Virus record (IMG/VR): IMGVR_UViG_3300036945_000747
Location: 1 to 45,602 of that record
From: a virus
Length of the DNA stretch: 45,602 nucleotides
Reading direction: 5' to 3' (one strand)
Shown: positions 31,133-39,496 of the stretch, piece by piece
Layout: each line of letters begins with the position of its first letter
How positions within the stretch are numbered: position 1 is the stretch's first letter
Position numbers and translations under genes: made by a program
Notes under the pieces: model-generated
Databases searched by the model: none
What the model was told of the DNA's origin: nothing
Seen by the model: the letters and a program-made list of their open reading frames with translations, nothing else

Positions 31133-32053
31133 TTAGCTGAGCACGGCGCTGAAGTAGTAACCGGCACCAGATGCGACGACCTTCTCGTCGGTGTATTGAC
31201 GAGCACGGACGATGCGAGAATCGATCTCGTTTTGGTCGTAGCTGAAGGTCGAGATACCAGCAGGGCCGGAGCCTTCCATCGCCGTCCAGTTGAACGTGCG
31301 AGCGAAGTTGAGCGCCTTGATGTCGTCTCCAGGGGCGGAGTAAGAAAGGAAAGCTTCGTTGCTCCAGATGTCGCCCAAGCTGGCGGTTTGACCTTCTTGG
31401 GCTGTGTTGATGAGGTCGCCGGAAACGGCGATTTCCAGTTCCAAGACGGCTTCGATTTGCCGCTTGGTGAGGATACCGTCGGTATTGGCGTAGTAGCCCT
31501 TCAGCTCGGGAGCTTGGACCAACTTCCGATAGACGTTGTAGGGCAAAGTGAGCAGGTTGGGAACCACACCGATCTGGCCACGGATGACGTTTTTCCCGGC
31601 TTCAATATCGGCGACGATGGTAGTGCCCGAAGACGCGCCCCACTTCGTGGAAGGCGAAGCGGTTTGAGTGACTGCACGGGCAAGGTTGCGAACGCGGATG
31701 TCATGGTTGATTGCGACAACGCGAACGCAACGCTCCATAGCTGAACGGTCAGCCGCGAAGATGCTCGCGAACATGCGGATCTGTGCGGCATCCATCGGCT
31801 CTTCGATGCCGTAATCCTTACAGAGGAAGGTATCGTCAGAGAGTCGAGATTGAAGACGCTTGAATCCACTGGAAGGAGCGTGGCTGATATCCGTGGGGAT
31901 GTCTGTATGGTTGCTGCGGTCGTAAATGTAAAACTCAGAAGCATGCAACGGAGTGTTGAGAACAGGCGCGATTTTCAGGCCGACAGTAGGCAAGCCCACC
32001 ATGTAGCGCGAAGCGATCCCGGTCAGGAGCGGATTGAGGAGAGGAGTTTTCAT
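31133..32053 (-). CDS. major capsid protein (HK97-fold, gpE-like)
   Basis: A 306-residue protein starting MKTPLLNPLLTGIASRYMVGLPTVGLKIAPVL, with YDRSNHTDIP, FLCKDYGIEEPMD and AFLSYSAPGDDIKALNFARTFNW: the pattern of the capsid family partnered with DUF2190 cement proteins. It follows the scaffold/protease and cement genes, exactly as in Mu-like head modules. The protease gene upstream suggests maturation cleavage. Length is typical. Confidence 0.85.
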   Translation of the reverse strand: MKTPLLNPLLTGIASRYMVGLPTVGLKIAPVLNTPLHASEFYIYDRSNHTDIPTDISHAPSSGFKRLQSRLSDDTFLCKDYGIEEPMDAAQIRMFASIFAADRSAMERCVRVVAINHDIRVRNLARAVTQTASPSTKWGASSGTTIVADIEAGKNVIRGQIGVVPNLLTLPYNVYRKLVQAPELKGYYANTDGILTKRQIEAVLELEIAVSGDLINTAQEGQTASLGDIWSNEAFLSYSAPGDDIKALNFARTFNWTAMEGSGPAGISTFSYDQNEIDSRIVRARQYTDEKVVASGAGYYFSAVLS

Positions 32054-32093
32054 CGTGGTGATTTAGCAGTTGAGAGTTATGATGGTGGTCGCG

Positions 32094-32477
32094 TTATGCG
32101 ATGGTGCGGAATGCGTCGATGATCTCGATCACGTCATTGTCAGCAGAGCTGCCGTGACTGACCTTTTTGCCGAGCGTATTTCCAGTGGCCATGGTTACCA
32201 CCTTGCCACCGGTGCCCCATCCGACGTTTGCGCCTTTGGCGATAACGCCACCGGCCTTGACTTTGACGGTGCCGCCCTTGCCGAGCAGACGCACATTCAC
32301 ATTAGGGTTGCCCTTCTGCTTTTCCTTTAGCACGCCAATGGCGAGGTTTCCGGAAGTGGCGAGCTGAATGGTGCCTTCAGCAGTTCCCAGCTCGACAAGG
32401 AATCCCTCTTTGTCGAGGAGGGCATCGAGAGTTGCTTCCTTGAAAGCTTTGTATGCGGTGTCTTCGTAAGTGTCCAC
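32094..32477 (-). CDS. DUF2190-like capsid decoration protein
   Basis: A 127-residue protein with GFLVELGTAEGTIQLATSGNLAIGVLKEKQKGN and a Gly/Lys/Val-rich middle (LLGKGGTVKVKAGGVIAKGANVGWGTGG), as in DUF2190 cement proteins that stabilise capsids by binding on the outside. Gene order protease-scaffold, cement, capsid supports the call. Confidence 0.8.
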   Translation of the reverse strand: MDTYEDTAYKAFKEATLDALLDKEGFLVELGTAEGTIQLATSGNLAIGVLKEKQKGNPNVNVRLLGKGGTVKVKAGGVIAKGANVGWGTGGKVVTMATGNTLGKKVSHGSSADNDVIEIIDAFRTIA

Positions 32478-32515
32478 GGTATTGGATAGTTGGAGTTATG
32501 TGGAGGGGTGAATGA

Positions 32516-33556
32516 TTAACCGAGAGTTTCCAGGTATTTGGAGTAAGCGGTCGGGTCGGATGCGACGACGAGACCGATGGCTTCGTCGAAGGTCTTGGCA
32601 TCGCCAGCGGCAATAAGAGCCTTGGCTTTGCCCTCGAAGTCGGAGGCTTGAACAGGCTTGCCGTCAGCGGCGAGAACGATTGCTTTATCGAGGCCCTGAT
32701 TAACCTTCGGCAGCTGGGCGAGGATCTCTTCGGCGAAGGTGTCGCCTGCTTCGATCTTTTCGCGGAACTTGGTTTGCTTGTCCTCATCCTTGGGAGCAAT
32801 GCGGCCATCGGCTACAGCGGCCTTGACGAGGGTCTCGGCGCGATCCTTGCGAGTCTTCTTCGCTTCGGCCTCGGCAGCTTCAACCTTGGATTTCAGGCCT
32901 TTGTTTTCCTCTTCAAGAGAGGCGGCTTTCGCGGAAACGGTCTGATGGTCAGACTTGAGTTTTTCGATGGCCTGGACGGCGGCGGTTTCAGCGTTCTCAG
33001 CGGCGGCGCTGATCGCGAGGGCGGCAAAAATGAGTTTGGACATGACTGGTGGTTTGGTTGGTTCGTGATCAACAGCCGCATCACTCGCGGCGATACGCGG
33101 AATCTCTCGGAAAGCGGGTTCGTTGACCAACCCGCCGAGTGGTCCCCGTGTTGGCAAGCCGTCAGGCATTCCGTCATCACCCATGTAAAACTCTGGCGAG
33201 AAGTAGGAGAAATCCTTGCCCTCGATGGCGGTGCGTCCGGCACCTGTCCACTCCACCGAGCACATGATTCCCTTTCCCGCCTCGTAGCGGAAAGCCTTTG
33301 GAAGGGCGGATGCAACGCCGCGCTTGTGTTCGAAGTCGAACCACGGGCGAACGTTAGATCTATTGCGCTCATCCAGCAGCTTTTGAAGAGATGCCGCGAT
33401 CTCAACGCCCTTGGCGGCCGGCACCTTTACGGTGATCGTCTTCGGCTTTCCGTCAACGGTGGCGGTGATCTGGTGTTCACCTTCTGGAAGATAGACGATC
33501 TCGTCCGGAGTCCCGGTGATGGAGGATGCGAGCGCGGCAAAAATCAGTATGGACAT
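32516..33556 (-). CDS. Mu gpI-like capsid protease with scaffold domain
   Basis: A 346-residue protein. Residues 1-155 are a Mu gpI-type protease (RPWFDFEHKRGVASALP, GIMCSVEWTGAGRTAIEGKDFSYFSPEF, GLVNEPAFREIP). Residues 172-346 are helical scaffold (KLKSDHQTVSAKAASLEEENKGLKSK and KFREKIEAGDTFAEEILAQLPKVNQG). At residue 172 (ATG 33043) an in-frame start opens MSKLIFAALA, nearly the same as the protein's own MSILIFAALA. In Mu the scaffold Z is made from such an internal start in gene I, so two products are expected. Autoproteolysis clears scaffold before packaging. Confidence 0.85.
   Translation of the reverse strand: MSILIFAALASSITGTPDEIVYLPEGEHQITATVDGKPKTITVKVPAAKGVEIAASLQKLLDERNRSNVRPWFDFEHKRGVASALPKAFRYEAGKGIMCSVEWTGAGRTAIEGKDFSYFSPEFYMGDDGMPDGLPTRGPLGGLVNEPAFREIPRIAASDAAVDHEPTKPPVMSKLIFAALAISAAAENAETAAVQAIEKLKSDHQTVSAKAASLEEENKGLKSKVEAAEAEAKKTRKDRAETLVKAAVADGRIAPKDEDKQTKFREKIEAGDTFAEEILAQLPKVNQGLDKAIVLAADGKPVQASDFEGKAKALIAAGDAKTFDEAIGLVVASDPTAYSKYLETLG
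33138..33146 (-). promoter_or_regulatory. GGGACCACT motif inside gpI gene
   Basis: The nine bases GGGACCACT on the coding strand, 94 nt upstream of the internal scaffold start codon (33043). The spacing is about twice that of the four main copies, and the site lies within coding sequence. Confidence 0.4.
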
Positions 33557-33599
33557 GGGAGCGGTTTACTCCCCTGTCCTGTCACCCGCCACATGGGGG

Positions 33600-33608
33600 A
33601 GTGGTCCC
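33600..33608 (-). promoter_or_regulatory. GGGACCACT motif before the gpI gene
   Basis: Coding-strand GGGGACCACTCCC; 43 nt lie between the motif and ATG 33556. One of four copies with near-constant spacing to a late gene start. Confidence 0.65.
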
Positions 33609-33611
33609 CGG

Positions 33612-35345
33612 TCAGTCCACTCGTTTCAGCTCAAACCGCACATCGGTCCAACCGAAGGCGCGAATAAAATCACCGGCCCTCTCGTTAGCGATGCTCGCCG
33701 CAAATGGTTCATCTGGCGATGATACAAAAAAGTAAAGAAGCAGATCATTTCCTTTGAAGAGCCTTACTTCGTGCGAGGGCCTAACGATCATGCTTCGTGC
33801 TCCGTATCCGAGCAATTCACCGTTTTGACTATCATTTGAGACTCTCACGATTGATTCAAAATCAGTCTCCCCGTCACGACGGTAAAATTCCGGATCAGCA
33901 TCCAAAATTGGCCGGACGGCTTCTTTGCGATACACAAACAGCGTTCCTCCCGCCGATTTCACCTCAACGTCAGCAGGAATAACCGGTCGATAAGCAGCCT
34001 GAAACCGTGAAGCCACATCGGGGTCTCCCCAAGGCTCAAAATACAGAGGCTTCCGTCCCTCGACAGCAGCAGCGATTTGCGCCTCTATTGCCCGGTCAGA
34101 AGTGCTTCCCGGATCTGAATCACCCTTCGGCTCCGTCCATCCGGGGTAAACATTGCGGCTTGCTGCTCGGATAGCTTCCGCTGCTGCTTTGGCGTCGGAG
34201 CTTTGATCCTGACCGGACCTTCCGGGGTTGCCAGGAATGCCTTCCATTGCTGGTTTGAGTTGATTGTTCGGCGATTTTTCATCTGGCAGCACCGAGATAA
34301 TACCAGTAATTAGCTCAGTCTCAAGCACGATTTTGTCCCCGTCGTCACGGACTTTCAGGCCAGGATCAGGTAGCTCGGAAATCGCCTTCTTGTATTTCGC
34401 GGCCTTGGCTGCGTCTCCTCTTGATTCCGCATCCAAAAGGCCGCGAGATAGCATTTCCCGGCGAGCGTTCTCACCCGCCCTGCGACCAGCTTCACCGGCG
34501 CGCTCGATCGCGGATCCTGAACGTGATTCGCGTTTTGCTCGAAGCTCTTCCAAAAGCTTCGCCTTGATGTCCGGTTGCATCTTGGCAGTGGAAGCGGTCA
34601 AGCCTTCGTTGATCGACTTATCTGGCATCTCCCGAACCTCCGATTCAACATCAATGATTTCAAGCCCCATCTTCCGCGCTTCACGCCGTGAAACGTCTTC
34701 CTGAGTCACGCCAGACTGAAATCCGTATGGCCCCCATGGCACGCCAAAACCTCCGATGTCACGGGCGTTGTGAAACTCTGCCCAGCGCGGATCCGTTTTC
34801 AACCTCACTTCTCCAAGATTGTTCTGATGCCGGGGACGTGGCTCTTTGACTCCGCGCTCGCGAATGAGGCGGGCAGCTGGGAATGCCCTGAGAACCGCTG
34901 GCTTCATGCCCTGCTTCCATTGGCCGTATCCGTAAGCTTGGCGGACGTTGGTATCGAAGATCAAGCGGAGACGGGCCACGCTGCGGATGTCCGTGATGTC
35001 CTTCTGATCGACGTTCACAAACTCGCCCGGCGCCGCCATGCCCTCGGCAATCATGAAATCCCGAATGCGCTTCACGAATTGCTCACGCCCTCCGATCTGA
35101 AGAGCTGTGACAACGGTCCCGTCAGGTTGCACGATGGTTTCTCGAACCTTGGCCAAATAATCGAAAAGGAATCCATGAGAGCGGTCAAGGAAGCGGGCGT
35201 TCTCAACCTTCGCTGACCAGAAAGCCCGGGTGCGAAAATCCGGCTCTTGTTCGCTCCAATCTGACGCCTCCCACTCTGCGGGTAGATCTTCCTTATTAAG
35301 CAGAAAGCTGATAGCCTCCGTGAACGGTATCGGGTCGGTGATCAT
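33612..35345 (-). CDS. Mu gpF-like head morphogenesis protein with long C-terminal extension
   Basis: A 577-residue protein. The N-terminal 240 residues follow the Mu gpF/SPP1 gp7 pattern: SWDVEN-like SAKVENARFLDRSHGFL, then VARLRLIFDTNVRQAYGYGQW and RAFPAARLIRE, ending GVPWGPYGFQSGVTQEDV. A helical, Ala/Arg/Glu-rich linker follows (about 250-330). The C-terminal 200 residues form an alpha/beta domain (VEVKSAGGTLFVYRKEAVRPILDADPEFYRRDGE) I do not recognise; it could be an ejected or internal protein. It overlaps the gpG gene by 4 bp. Confidence 0.8.
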   Translation of the reverse strand: MITDPIPFTEAISFLLNKEDLPAEWEASDWSEQEPDFRTRAFWSAKVENARFLDRSHGFLFDYLAKVRETIVQPDGTVVTALQIGGREQFVKRIRDFMIAEGMAAPGEFVNVDQKDITDIRSVARLRLIFDTNVRQAYGYGQWKQGMKPAVLRAFPAARLIRERGVKEPRPRHQNNLGEVRLKTDPRWAEFHNARDIGGFGVPWGPYGFQSGVTQEDVSRREARKMGLEIIDVESEVREMPDKSINEGLTASTAKMQPDIKAKLLEELRAKRESRSGSAIERAGEAGRRAGENARREMLSRGLLDAESRGDAAKAAKYKKAISELPDPGLKVRDDGDKIVLETELITGIISVLPDEKSPNNQLKPAMEGIPGNPGRSGQDQSSDAKAAAEAIRAASRNVYPGWTEPKGDSDPGSTSDRAIEAQIAAAVEGRKPLYFEPWGDPDVASRFQAAYRPVIPADVEVKSAGGTLFVYRKEAVRPILDADPEFYRRDGETDFESIVRVSNDSQNGELLGYGARSMIVRPSHEVRLFKGNDLLLYFFVSSPDEPFAASIANERAGDFIRAFGWTDVRFELKRVD

Positions 35346-35950
35346 GAGCGGGAAATGATATCTTCGATGTGCTCGAGATATGATTCTGTAAATGCGTCGG
35401 CGATTTCATCCTCATCTGGCAGTGAGCCTGGCCATGGCCCCATGGTGACGGATTTCACCAACGCATAGACGGCTCGCACTCCGCCATTTTCGGTTTTTTC
35501 CATCAGCACGTCTTTGCCTTTTGGTTTGAAAAGTCTCCGCCCGGTGTTTTGCTGGTAAACCGATGCGTAAAGCCCTTTGGCGGCTTGAATGAGAGGGATG
35601 GTGAGATTCTTCGCTCGCTTCGGGGTGATCGTGCCGCCGGTGACCTTGAAAGCATAATAGCTCGCCTCATTTCTGATAGTTGCGCCGTCCTTGTCGGAAT
35701 CGACAAAGTGCCAGCCGCGGGCGACGTCGGCACCGAAAGAACTGCCGTCATTCGGTCCCGGCCCCAGGTATCGCTTCCCCTTCCATCCTCCCGCTTTGTC
35801 AAACTCGCGATGGTATTGGATCGCAGCATTGAGCGCTGCTCGACCTGCCACTTCGTTTGCTTCGGACGCCTGTTGACCGCTCAACGAGGAAATGACCTCG
35901 GCGAGCATCGGGCTGATGTCATCGGTGACGTTGACGTTGATCTGGATCAT
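35342..35950 (-). CDS. Mu gpG-like virion morphogenesis protein
   Basis: A 202-residue protein starting MIQINVNVTDDISPMLAEVISSL, with GRAALNAAIQYHREFDKAGGWKGKRYLGPGPNDGSSF and SYYAFKVTGGTITPKRAKNLTIP, which fit the gpG family (phage virion morphogenesis, tail-completion-like). The neighbours, portal above and gpF below, both overlap it by 4 bp, as expected for the Mu-like head module. Confidence 0.8.
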   Translation of the reverse strand: MIQINVNVTDDISPMLAEVISSLSGQQASEANEVAGRAALNAAIQYHREFDKAGGWKGKRYLGPGPNDGSSFGADVARGWHFVDSDKDGATIRNEASYYAFKVTGGTITPKRAKNLTIPLIQAAKGLYASVYQQNTGRRLFKPKGKDVLMEKTENGGVRAVYALVKSVTMGPWPGSLPDEDEIADAFTESYLEHIEDIISRS

Positions 35951-38103
35951 TGTTCATACCGGCTCACGCTCCCCGCGATGGCAGCGCTTGAGATTGCATT
36001 CATGAAGGCGGATTCCAGCGCCTCAGTGTCCATCAGGTCGAACAGCTCGGGGAGCTGGGTTTGCGCTTTCTCCAAGGCGGCGATGAAGTCGGCATCGGTC
36101 ACCTGCTTGGACATGGCGAGTGCCGCCAGACGCTCGAACACGGGGCGCACTGGTGAAAGCCACTCGCGGGAGACTCCGGTCAGGCCTTCGAGCACCGATG
36201 CTGAAAGCTGGTCGATGGTGGACGCGATGTCGGATGCATCCGCAGCCGCAACCGTGGTGCTCGGCATCCGGTGGGCCATCATGAGCACGCGGGCAATGGG
36301 GGCCATCAATCGCACTACCTCGATGTCCTTTTCGTCTTCGGCAGACGCCATCCACTGGTGATGCCCATCGACGACTCTGCTATCCTCGGAAATGAGGATT
36401 GCGCGGTTGCCGCCCTTGTATTCCTTGGCGGCTTTTACCTTCGCGGGAGAGTATTCGCGCTGAGTGGGTTTGAGTGAGGTTGCAGAAACGGTTTCACGCT
36501 TCGACTCGATGCCGCGTGCTCGCAGGAACTGCACCATAGCCCCTCGGTTACCGCTGGCGATCTGAGGCATCTCCCGACGCGGGATGCCGAGTGAGTATTC
36601 GAAGTTCACCCACTCGCCAGCGTCTGCAGCTTCCACTGGCTTCTTCACCAGCGGTTTCGACTCTGGCAGCGGCTTGCCGTCCGGTCCGAGCTTTGGATCC
36701 GTATTCGGATCGACGGGAGGCTCTTCGATTTCCTCGATTAGGAGTTCATCGGTTTCCGCCGGCATGGGCACACCATGGCGCTCGTAGAACCACGCCTTGC
36801 TGACTGGCACCTTGCCCGATGTGATGCCGATCTTCTCGTCACGCTCGGCAAGGGCCTTTTCATCTTTGACCTCCTCGCGCTTCGCCCACATTTCAGGCAG
36901 CTCGGAGAGGCTTTCTCCGTAGTTTGCCGAGGCGATTGCGGGGATGAGTTGATGAGTGAGCACACCTCCGACGAAATCCGCCACGCCGTCCACAACACCG
37001 TCGAGAGTTCCTTGATGGACTTCGCCCAGCGCACGGCTTCCGCCGTCTGCGCTGACACCGCTGGTGAGGGTTTGGCCAAGGATAAACTGATCACACTGTT
37101 GGTCAGCGAGGGCAATGAGTTCGCGCTGCGGTAGCGATGCCGCGGTTGTCGATCCCGGCGCGAGGATGTTGATCTTGGTCCCCGGCCTTGTCACGATGTA
37201 GCCATTTGCGCCGATGCTGGCGAGAGCCGCCTTGACCGCGTTGTCATCCTTGGAATCTCCAACTTCCGCGTGCCTCCACGGAATGCCGTAAAGCTGCGTG
37301 AAATTCATGAACCACTTCAGGCCATAGACGGCCGCCAGCCAGTAAGCGGTCAGTGCTCGCAGCGGCGCTGAAACAGAAGGATGACCGTTATGACCGCGAT
37401 GGATAGAAACAAGAAAACGATTTTCAGGGAAATCAACAAACCGTCGCATCCCCATTCCACCTTCAGGGTCAAACATGAGACGGTCCTCGGGATCATCTTG
37501 GAGACCGTAATCGGCCGGATACCCGAAAAATCGGGCAGGGACAGCCTTCGTGCATCGTGGCGCCCATTCTCCATCCTGATTCTGGCTCCATCGGATTTCA
37601 TTCAATCCGTGACCATAGTAATAGCCGCGGACGATGTCCTTGATGGTGTCTTCAAGACCGCATTCCAGCCTGGCAGCGCGTGGTTTCATGCCCCAGATCG
37701 AAGCTTCAAAATCCTTGGCAACGGCTTCGGCTTTTGGCGTTGGCTTCTCGCCACGCTTGGAAAATGGGTGAACTTTCCACGGCGCAACTGAGACTTTGCG
37801 CCCGATCTCTTCGATTGCCTTTTGGAGCTTCGGCCAGGTGTCGAGCATGGCATTGAAAAGCATCGACTGAAGGTGAAGGTCGCCATTCAAAGCGGCAGCA
37901 AGAGTGGATCGAACGTCCCCAGGAAGCTGCTCGCGCTCGAAATACTCAAGCATCCGGTCACGGGCGAGCGGGACGTTGATCGAGTTGCTATAGTCTGACC
38001 GAGAATTGGCAGTTTCATTTACGACAGCGACGTTAGCAGCTGAGACAAGAGAGTCGCGACGCGGCGGCAAAGCTGCGCCTACGGGAAGTAATCCGGTGGC
38101 CAT
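35947..38103 (-). CDS. portal protein (DUF935) fused to a ParB-like domain
   Basis: A 718-residue protein. Residues 60-430 match the Mu gp29-type DUF935 portal (GYYYGHGLNEIRWSQ, FPENRFLVSIHRGHNGHPSV, GLKWFMNFTQLYGIPWRHAEV, GSRALGEVHQGTL). Residues 535-610 carry a ParB/Srx-like nuclease fold: VSATSLKPTQREYSPAKVKAA followed by ILISEDSRVVDGHHQW. The last 100 residues are helical. Portals normally end near 500 residues, so the ParB part is an addition, and may be freed by proteolysis or packaged. A GGGACCACT motif stands 43 nt before the start. Confidence 0.8.
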   Translation of the reverse strand: MATGLLPVGAALPPRRDSLVSAANVAVVNETANSRSDYSNSINVPLARDRMLEYFEREQLPGDVRSTLAAALNGDLHLQSMLFNAMLDTWPKLQKAIEEIGRKVSVAPWKVHPFSKRGEKPTPKAEAVAKDFEASIWGMKPRAARLECGLEDTIKDIVRGYYYGHGLNEIRWSQNQDGEWAPRCTKAVPARFFGYPADYGLQDDPEDRLMFDPEGGMGMRRFVDFPENRFLVSIHRGHNGHPSVSAPLRALTAYWLAAVYGLKWFMNFTQLYGIPWRHAEVGDSKDDNAVKAALASIGANGYIVTRPGTKINILAPGSTTAASLPQRELIALADQQCDQFILGQTLTSGVSADGGSRALGEVHQGTLDGVVDGVADFVGGVLTHQLIPAIASANYGESLSELPEMWAKREEVKDEKALAERDEKIGITSGKVPVSKAWFYERHGVPMPAETDELLIEEIEEPPVDPNTDPKLGPDGKPLPESKPLVKKPVEAADAGEWVNFEYSLGIPRREMPQIASGNRGAMVQFLRARGIESKRETVSATSLKPTQREYSPAKVKAAKEYKGGNRAILISEDSRVVDGHHQWMASAEDEKDIEVVRLMAPIARVLMMAHRMPSTTVAAADASDIASTIDQLSASVLEGLTGVSREWLSPVRPVFERLAALAMSKQVTDADFIAALEKAQTQLPELFDLMDTEALESAFMNAISSAAIAGSVSRYEQ

Positions 38104-38146
38104 GTCGGGAGGTTGGCACAGTCACACGTGGAGGTCGTCATGGGAG

Positions 38147-38155
38147 AGTGGTCCC
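38147..38155 (-). promoter_or_regulatory. GGGACCACT motif before the portal gene
   Basis: Coding-strand GGGGGACCACTCTCCC; 43 nt separate it from ATG 38103, identical to the spacing at the gpI gene. Confidence 0.65.
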
Positions 38156-38242
38156 CCACCCCCGCGAGACACGGCCGTCGAAACGGTGGCTCCGCTGTTT
38201 CTCGCTTTACGGGGTGAGGGTATTGCCAACTGCCCCGGCTTC

Positions 38243-38380
38243 TTACTCCGGACAAAGTGCGGGGCGGTGGTTGTCCAGTGACCCTTGTTGGTGGCGCCGC
38301 CTCATGGTTTGGGTCTCGGTCCCGGTGGGTCGCTTCTCTTTCGATACGTGCTTGTCACCGCTGGCAAAAATTGTCATCAT
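38243..38380 (-). CDS. small basic ORF, 45 aa
   Basis: Starts at ATG 38380 in an ATGA overlap with the TM/coiled-coil gene and ends at 38243. The sequence is basic and His-rich (MRRRHQQGSLDNHRPALCPE) with no family match. The overlap is the only support, and the downstream 95 bp before the motif are non-coding. Confidence 0.35.
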   Translation of the reverse strand: MMTIFASGDKHVSKEKRPTGTETQTMRRRHQQGSLDNHRPALCPE

Positions 38381-38676
38381 TGTCGCTCTAGCCTCCCAAG
38401 CCTCTCTTTCACACTCTCCAGAGCGGACTCGTGCTTGTCCACATCGCGCCGCATCGTCTTCGTATCGCTGGCTACTTCCGCTAAGGTCTTGAGCGCTTCG
38501 GTCTGGACCGCCTGAGTCTGCTGCATTCCTCGGACGTCGTGTTGCATGTCGCGAACGTCGCCGGGGAGTGTTTTGAGAGGCGCTAGAAAAAAGACGCAAG
38601 TCCCGATCACCGAAAGGATCGAAAGCAGTCCGATGATCGTATTGAGGTTGAGCTTGGAGTTGGCGGATGGCGGCAT
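38377..38676 (-). CDS. membrane-anchored coiled-coil protein, i-spanin-like
   Basis: A 99-residue protein with one N-terminal transmembrane helix (TIIGLLSILSVIGTCVFFLA) and a periplasmic-type coiled coil to the end (VRDMQHDVRGMQQTQ..., HESALESVKERLGRLERQ). This is the layout of an inner-membrane spanin (Rz-like). Together with the amidase just upstream in the operon and a small lipoprotein 900 bp further up, it suggests a complete three-step lysis system. A holin role is less likely because of the coiled coil. Confidence 0.6.
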   Translation of the reverse strand: MPPSANSKLNLNTIIGLLSILSVIGTCVFFLAPLKTLPGDVRDMQHDVRGMQQTQAVQTEALKTLAEVASDTKTMRRDVDKHESALESVKERLGRLERQ

Positions 38677-38684
38677 GGTGGAAA

Positions 38685-39242
38685 TCAGCGTTTGGGAAAA
38701 TCACTAAAGACGTCAGCAATAGCTTCGCACGCTTTATGTCGCAATGCAGGATCAAGCAATTTTGAACGATCGTTAGGGTTGTCGATAAAGCCTAATTCGA
38801 TGAGCCAGCACTTATCAAACTCCATCACCGCCAAAATGGCGTGTTGGGATTGCTGTTCTGTCTTCGGCCCGCGATTTGGCAGTCCGAGCACGGCGCTCAA
38901 TGTGTTGGTCAGTTTGACGGCAATTTCCCGGTCATCCGCGCCGCGATAGAAGGTCTCGACACCACTGGCCTTGCCGGTTGCAGCGTTGAGGTGCAGCGAA
39001 ATCATGACGTCACCGTCATAGGCCAGAGCGATGTCATCCCGACGGGAAACTGGACACGGATCTTTTGCGTTAACTCGTGTCCTGATGACCTCAAACCCGC
39101 GCTCATGCAAAATCCCACGAAGCTCATTTGCCCAAACCATTGCAATCTCCGCCTCAGTGTGTCCAGCGGCCGTCGCGCCTGGATCATAGACGCCGCGCTT
39201 CCGATTGGACATGCCGTGCCCCGGATCAAGGATGAAAGTCAT
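38685..39242 (-). CDS. N-acetylmuramoyl-L-alanine amidase (endolysin)
   Basis: From ATG 39242 (MTFILDPGHGMS) with GGAGGAA 9 nt upstream, 185 residues. It has the Amidase_3 zinc site: first His in DPGHG, Glu in HTEAEIAMV, second His in ISLHLNA, and the catalytic Glu in IELGFIDNPND. It cuts the amide between muramic acid and the stem peptide, so it is the phage lysin. There is no signal peptide, so release depends on a holin. The longer frame to 39344 overlaps the micro-ORF upstream and is rejected. Confidence 0.9.
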   Translation of the reverse strand: MTFILDPGHGMSNRKRGVYDPGATAAGHTEAEIAMVWANELRGILHERGFEVIRTRVNAKDPCPVSRRDDIALAYDGDVMISLHLNAATGKASGVETFYRGADDREIAVKLTNTLSAVLGLPNRGPKTEQQSQHAILAVMEFDKCWLIELGFIDNPNDRSKLLDPALRHKACEAIADVFSDFPKR

Positions 39243-39301
39243 GATCCGTTCCTCCATTGCTCGATTTCTTTCATGATCCGGCGATTCTTTTTGGCTTCGG
39301 T

Positions 39302-39394
39302 TTACGGTGGCGGGGAAAGTTTCGCCCGCCGAAAACACAGGCACAGCAGCAGCGCTGCCGCTATGATGATCAATCCTGCATTTCCGACGGGCAT
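39302..39394 (-). CDS. membrane micro-protein, 30 aa
   Basis: ATG 39394 to TAA 39302. One hydrophobic helix (GLIIIAAALLLCLCF) then a basic tail (RRAKLSPPP). It lies between the tRNA and amidase genes in the lysis block, so it might be a pinholin-like or lysis-timing peptide. No upstream overlap supports it; coding is inferred from composition. Confidence 0.4.
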   Translation of the reverse strand: MPVGNAGLIIIAAALLLCLCFRRAKLSPPP

Positions 39395-39410
39395 TGTCGT
39401 ATGGGGTAAG

Positions 39411-39488
39411 TGGTTGCGGAGGTCGGATTCGAACCGACGGCCTCGAAGTTATGAGCCTCGCGATCTAACCAGGCTGATCTACTCCGCT
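39411..39488 (-). tRNA. initiator-like tRNA-Met(CAU)
   Basis: A 78-nt tRNA with encoded CCA (39413-39411 as TGG on the plus strand). Acceptor stem AGCGGAG/CTCCGCA pairs at six positions but has an A1-A72 mismatch, the formylation hallmark. The D-stem GATC/GATC contains A11-T24, another initiator trait. The anticodon loop is CTCATAA (CAT). The three G-C pairs at the base of the anticodon stem that help initiators enter the P site are replaced by A-T, G-T and G-C. Overall similarity is to bacterial tRNA-fMet (CAGCCTGGT, GGCTCATAAC, CCGCAACCA). It is transcribed with the late genes between lysis genes. Confidence 0.85.
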
Positions 39489-39496
39489 GTTGGAAA

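Noticed and set aside
32648-33667. 339-codon open frame on the plus strand opposite the gpI gene
   Set aside because: It is antisense to a clear Mu gpI-like gene and has no recognisable domain; long antisense frames are common in this base composition.
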